DNA of 64,000 nt, taken from contig MU001502.1 of NCBI GenBank assembly GCA_010093485.1, positions 268,057 through 332,056 on the forward strand. Direction: 5' to 3'. Origin of the DNA: Karstenula rhodostoma CBS 690.94 (Eukaryota > Ascomycota > Dothideomycetes > Pleosporales > Didymosphaeriaceae). The translations under genes were made by a program, and so were the position numbers. The notes beneath the pieces are model-generated. The model saw only the letters and a program-made list of their open reading frames with translations, was not told the DNA's origin and did no database searches. This document shows positions 60,038 to 64,000 of this stretch, one piece after another (positions within the stretch are counted from its first letter, which is position 1; every line of letters begins with the position of its first letter).

Positions 60038-62089
60038 ATGGCTGAGAAATCCGTCGCAATCGTAGGCGCAGGACCTGCAGGCCTCATAGCGGCACGCAAA
60101 CTGCAGGCACTCACGCCCTTCAAATTTACCATCTTCGAAAAGTCGGAGCGTGTAGGTGGGCTGTGGGACCGCGAGAGCTTCATCCATCCGGAGATGATGA
60201 CGAACTTCTGCCGGTTCACTGCTACGTTCTCCGATTTTGCGTGGGAGAACGTCGATCTCGGACGACCTGCGCCTGTGTACCCCCAGGCGTGGATGGTGGA
60301 GAAGTATCTGAAGGGGTATGGGAAGCTGATTCCGGACGAGTGTTATGAGTTCCAGACGTGCGTGACTAGAGTTGACCGGGAGGGCGAGATGTGGAAAGTC
60401 TGTTCGACGAAGGATGGGGTGGAGAAGACACGGTACTTCGACTTTCTAATCGTGGCAACAGGGTATTTACAGCATCCCAAGGAGCTGAGGTGTGAGATCG
60501 AGCCGTCCATCAAGACGAACCCGCTCTTCCCGGTACCTATCCTGCACAGCACGAAATACCGAACGCTGGAACAGATTGTCCCCCTGGACGAACGCTCCCA
60601 CGACATCTCTCGCACCATCCTCGTCATCGGGGGCTCGCATTCCGGGGCCGATATAGCTTCCCTCATCGCACACCAAGCCTCGGATGCTCGCTGGGGGCCC
60701 AACGGGAACGAATCGTTCGGCGGCGTCAAGATCGTGCACGTCGGGATGAACGTCCTGCTCCCCATACCCGGTATGGTGTGGGACAAGACCGCAACACACG
60801 TCTCCATGCACCCACTCGAGTTCACGCTGTGCGAGCGCTCCACCCGCGAGCCCGAACCCCTCACCTTCAGCTTCGCCCCGGCCAGCATCCAAGAAAACCA
60901 GATCCTCCTCTTCTACTACAAGGAGATCATCGAAGGCGGCGCCGGCGACCTCGACTTCACGGAGAAATTGCCCGCGAACGTAGCACTGGGGGATCGCTAC
61001 TACCAATGCGTCCAAGACGGCCGCATCCAACTCATCCCAGGGGCCGTCACGAGGCTGGACAAGGGCAAGACTCCTGCCACCATCACCGCCAGAGTGAAGG
61101 GCAAAGACGGCACCGACATCGCCATCGACGACATAACCGCCGTCATCAACGCCACGGGGTTCAACTCCGCCGGCAGCCTCACCTTCCTCGCCGACGACAT
61201 AAAAGCGCGCCTCGAGTTCGACCCTACCAACACGCGCCTCCCCGCCGTCCTAAACGCCAGCTACATGTCTCAGAACCCGTCCATCCCCTCCCTCGCGCTC
61301 CTCGGCTTCGTCCCCGTCAACTGGGGCATCATAGAAATGCAAATGCGCGCCGTCGCGAACCGCTGGACCGCGCGCCCCTTCGCTGAAGACGCAGCCCACG
61401 TCGCCGCCCTCGGCACCCACATGCGACACATCCAAGCCGCCCTCCGCGATCCCGCCCGCAGAGACGAAATCCCTCAGTTCCTCTTCGGCGACTATCTGGG
61501 CCTGATGGAGCAGGCAGCGCGCGAACTCGACATGGAGCAAATCCCCAACACAAACAGCGCCTTCACAGGCTTCTTCTGCTCGGCGCGGTTCATCGGGCCC
61601 GGGGAGACGAAACGCGAGGCGCTGACGACCATGCACGCGGTCCAGCAGCTGCGCGAGGACATCGAGCGGCGGAACCCGCTGCTCGCGTATGTCGCGTTCA
61701 CGGGGCTGATGGGGCGTTGGACGAGCGCTGCGTACGACGTCGCTGCGCATCCGCGCCGTCCGACGGCGCCGGGCTTCGATCTCGAATACGTCGTCGTCAT
61801 CAGCGGCGGAGCGGGCGGAGAATCCACGCTCGTCGCCCGGTACACCGAGGTCGCGTACGCTGTCACGCTGTGGGCTACCGCGCACCGTGGGAGTCTGGTC
61901 ACCGGCCCGCTGATCTGCACGCTCCCCGTCGACCGCGACGCTAACGGCGAGGTGGCTACTCCTGCTGGGACGTTTGTTTATCATGTGGATTTCAGGGGGA
62001 GCAGGCTCGGTGGGTTCCGGGTGACGAGGAGAGGGGCGGGTGCTGCGGACGAGACGTATGTTTTTAGACGGCCGGAGGGGCGGGGGTAG
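60038..62089 (+). CDS. Flavin-containing monooxygenase-like protein with C-terminal extension
   Basis: Single exon, 683 aa. The FAD Rossmann motif is VAIVGAGPAGLIAARKL (residues 6-22), followed by GGLWDRESF, ATGYLQHPKEL and a second dinucleotide fold ILVIGGSHSGADIASLI for NADPH. NATGFNS near residue 370 completes the FMO pattern. FMO-like enzymes use NADPH and O2 to oxygenate N, S or carbonyl groups. The core ends around residue 540, and about 140 residues follow that are absent from standard FMOs (500-550 aa). They start TGLMGRWTSAAYD, are rich in Thr/Val/Tyr and look beta-stranded. The substrate is unknown. No signal peptide is seen. GC-rich codon use in the second half. Confidence 0.87.
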   Translation: MAEKSVAIVGAGPAGLIAARKLQALTPFKFTIFEKSERVGGLWDRESFIHPEMMTNFCRFTATFSDFAWENVDLGRPAPVYPQAWMVEKYLKGYGKLIPDECYEFQTCVTRVDREGEMWKVCSTKDGVEKTRYFDFLIVATGYLQHPKELRCEIEPSIKTNPLFPVPILHSTKYRTLEQIVPLDERSHDISRTILVIGGSHSGADIASLIAHQASDARWGPNGNESFGGVKIVHVGMNVLLPIPGMVWDKTATHVSMHPLEFTLCERSTREPEPLTFSFAPASIQENQILLFYYKEIIEGGAGDLDFTEKLPANVALGDRYYQCVQDGRIQLIPGAVTRLDKGKTPATITARVKGKDGTDIAIDDITAVINATGFNSAGSLTFLADDIKARLEFDPTNTRLPAVLNASYMSQNPSIPSLALLGFVPVNWGIIEMQMRAVANRWTARPFAEDAAHVAALGTHMRHIQAALRDPARRDEIPQFLFGDYLGLMEQAARELDMEQIPNTNSAFTGFFCSARFIGPGETKREALTTMHAVQQLREDIERRNPLLAYVAFTGLMGRWTSAAYDVAAHPRRPTAPGFDLEYVVVISGGAGGESTLVARYTEVAYAVTLWATAHRGSLVTGPLICTLPVDRDANGEVATPAGTFVYHVDFRGSRLGGFRVTRRGAGAADETYVFRRPEGRG

Positions 62090-62698
62090 TCGGTGGTGTT
62101 GGTGTGGGAGTGGATGGGGCGGATGTTTCGGGGGAAAAGGTGGGCGTGCGTTTGGATGGGAAGGGGGGTGGGAAGAGGGCGGTTCCGACGGCGCCGTGAG
62201 TAAGGGGGTTGCTCGGTAGGTCGGGGTAGTCGTGCAGAGAGTGAAGTTTAGAAACGCACGGGTGGGTAGTTCAGTCTTCAATATAGGCATGGTAGTTTTG
62301 GGATTGTGCTGTATTCTGTATACGAGTATGTATTTTATCAGCGGCAACAGGTCAGCAGTTGGAGCACCGGCAACGGTCTTCGGATACAAAGTGTTCCAAG
62401 ATGTTATACCCGCCGAGTGTTCTAGCCAGGCATGGAGCAGTATGTTTGCCGATTTTTCTTGAACTTATTAGTTGTCCTACGAACACCAGAAGAACCACGA
62501 CACCGGTCATTGCCGAACAGTATACAATATTTTGATGCAACTAATCCCACATGTACTACAGCAAGTCCGATACCCGCCCGTGAGAAACCCAGGGTATCTT
62601 ATCATCCCGGTAACAGTGCTCCCTTAACGCCAGCCGTTGATGCAACCAGATCCTTACTCCATGTATACATAATCAATGATACAAGTGCAAATACACAA
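62090..62698. other. Intergenic between convergent genes
   Basis: About 600 bases, GC-rich then AT-rich. Nothing else seen. Confidence 0.5.
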
Positions 62699-64000
62699 TT
62701 ACCACGCATACCCCTCCTCCACGTCATCGCGATCTTCATCCCACTCCTCGTCCCCGCTGCGCTCCTCGTCCAGGAAATCCGCCTCGTGGAACATCTCTTC
62801 GCGCGGGCGCAGATTGTCAATGCGGCACATAACCGTGTGACAGCGGCCCTGCACGACCGTCGGCTCCTCGTCGTCGGCCTCCGTGTCTTCAGTGTGCTGC
62901 GTGTCGGCGTCCGCCTCCTCGTTCTCGTTCTCAGACGTCTCGTCGTAGTTGGTAGAAGCTTTGGCGCGAGAGCGCAGGCGCTTGGGGTTCCAGCGCTCAT
63001 TCCTGCGCTTAGCGAGGAGCGGGACGTCGCTGTCGCTGTCGGTCTCGAGGTGGCTATCAGCGATAACTTCCCGGTCCGGTATACCCTTCTGGACGTCCTC
63101 GGCGGTGAGGTCGAGCAGGGAGTCATTCCTGTCAGCGGTCTCTTGATCGGACGCTTTCCACTCCCTATATGCCCGTAGGGATGCAAGATGAGGATTGGGC
63201 GCCGGGTCGCGCCGTGCGAACACCTTCTCAAAGCGCGCGGCCCACTTGCGCCTGAAGTCTGCGCGCTGACGCCAGTCCATGTCCACCATAGCCAGAATGC
63301 GTAGCTCCCTCAAGTAGGGGAGTTCAGTAGCGGAGTCTATCAGCGAAGTGAAGAAGTTGGTGGCGGAGTCTGCGCCCCAATTCCGCAGGTGCTCCATGTT
63401 GATGATGCGGAGGGTCGTGGGCCAGGTGGGAACTTCGTCGAGGCCGAGAAGCCAGTCGTAGAGCGGCTCGTTGTCCGATGACATGGCTAGGGTGCTGTAG
63501 TAGTTCAAATCCATCTCAAGCACTTCTAAGCGTGGGCAGTCTTGTTTGAGAGAGGTCAAGAAGGAGAGATCGAGAGATTGGTTGTGGTTGAGTACCAACT
63601 CTTCTAAATGCTGCCCATGGTCCGATAGGAATGCGTGCATAGCCTCGGAGGTAAGGTAGATGCAATGGGTGATGCTCAGACTGAGTAATGTTGATGGCAA
63701 CAGGGATAGAAGCTTCCCATTGACCGCAGTGCAAGACTCAAAGGCAAGCGACTGTAGTTTCGGAAGGGAGGCCACAGCGGATGCGAGGAGTTCCTCTTTT
63801 GTGGGGTCGGTAGCATCGTCCTTGCGCTTTTCGTCGAAGTTGAACTTCACGAACGTGACGTCGCGGAGGTGTTGGAATGCTTGGTCCGTGTGGATGTCCT
63901 TTATCCATGTGAGACCTTCGACGCAATAGGCACTGTGCCACCGCCAGCTCCGCAAGCGTAGCTCGGTCTGTCGCAAGGTCTCAAAGAGTTCGGGTGGGTA
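62699..64000 (-). CDS. Leucine-rich-repeat protein, partial (C-terminal part)
   Basis: The frame enters from the right window edge (reading YPPELFETLRQTELRLRSWR) and ends at 62699, so the N-terminus is outside. At least 433 aa are visible. The first 230 residues contain irregular leucine-rich repeats (LPKLQSLAFESCTAVNGKLL, LLSLSITHCIYLTSEAMHAF, LEELVLNHNQSLDLSFLTSL), like F-box/LRR proteins. The C-terminal 150 residues are highly acidic and probably disordered (ENENEEADADTQHTEDTEAD), ending MCRIDNLRPREEMFHEADFL and an acidic tail. An F-box may lie in the missing part. If so, it would be an SCF substrate receptor; otherwise function unknown. Confidence 0.8.
   Translation of the reverse strand, partial: YPPELFETLRQTELRLRSWRWHSAYCVEGLTWIKDIHTDQAFQHLRDVTFVKFNFDEKRKDDATDPTKEELLASAVASLPKLQSLAFESCTAVNGKLLSLLPSTLLSLSITHCIYLTSEAMHAFLSDHGQHLEELVLNHNQSLDLSFLTSLKQDCPRLEVLEMDLNYYSTLAMSSDNEPLYDWLLGLDEVPTWPTTLRIINMEHLRNWGADSATNFFTSLIDSATELPYLRELRILAMVDMDWRQRADFRRKWAARFEKVFARRDPAPNPHLASLRAYREWKASDQETADRNDSLLDLTAEDVQKGIPDREVIADSHLETDSDSDVPLLAKRRNERWNPKRLRSRAKASTNYDETSENENEEADADTQHTEDTEADDEEPTVVQGRCHTVMCRIDNLRPREEMFHEADFLDEERSGDEEWDEDRDDVEEGYAW

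Overview
The window is nuclear DNA of a filamentous ascomycete (Pezizomycotina, perhaps Dothideomycetes; the class is a guess from protein style, not a measurement). Most genes are interrupted by 45-60 bp introns with GT(A/G)(A/C)GT donors, CTAAC/CTGAC branch sites and YAG acceptors. Single-copy fungal housekeeping genes are present, there are no operons or ribosome binding sites, and the genes lie on both strands. Exon models were built by hand from splice signals. For every multi-exon gene the exon lengths sum to a multiple of three and the joined protein reads through as its family should, except for the points flagged in the entries.

Layout. 0-2.3 kb: a partial unknown gene and a protein kinase with a glycine-rich tail. 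2.4-14.3 kb: an accessory block holding a Zn2Cys6 transcription factor, a phytanoyl-CoA-dioxygenase-like oxygenase, two unrelated cytochrome P450s, a monocarboxylate-type MFS transporter, a PLP-dependent serine/threonine dehydratase-type enzyme and a very short cysteine-dense ORF. This looks like a metabolite gene cluster without a PKS, NRPS or terpene synthase. 15.2-15.7 kb: a small protein built from four GAEQDRY repeats. 16-20.6 kb: the SNARE Bet1 and the replisome factor Ctf4/SepB. 21-26.2 kb: two small secreted proteins and a conserved unknown, separated by long empty stretches. 27-33.2 kb: an HD-domain hydrolase, a conserved unknown and a DHA1-type MFS transporter. 33.6-37.8 kb: respiratory subunit Qcr10, proteasome alpha5 and the H2A.Z chaperone Chz1. 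40.9-47.6 kb: the complete glutamate synthase GLT1. 48-53.3 kb: an F-box-like/ankyrin protein and mitochondrial Yme2. 53.9-64 kb: an atypical SDR, an AA9 lytic polysaccharide monooxygenase, a monovalent cation/proton antiporter, a flavin monooxygenase with a C-terminal extension, and a partial leucine-rich-repeat protein.

Functionally the window mixes core genes (protein turnover, replication, ER-Golgi traffic, respiration, nitrogen assimilation) with accessory genes (metabolite cluster, transporters, secreted proteins, LPMO). The most interesting parts are the 2.4-14.3 kb cluster and the cysteine-dense ORF inside it, a P450 with two altered near-invariant motifs, the four-repeat protein next to the cluster, the micro-exons (3, 8, 10 and 13 nt) in three genes, and a tandem array of E-box-like sites at 28.7 kb.
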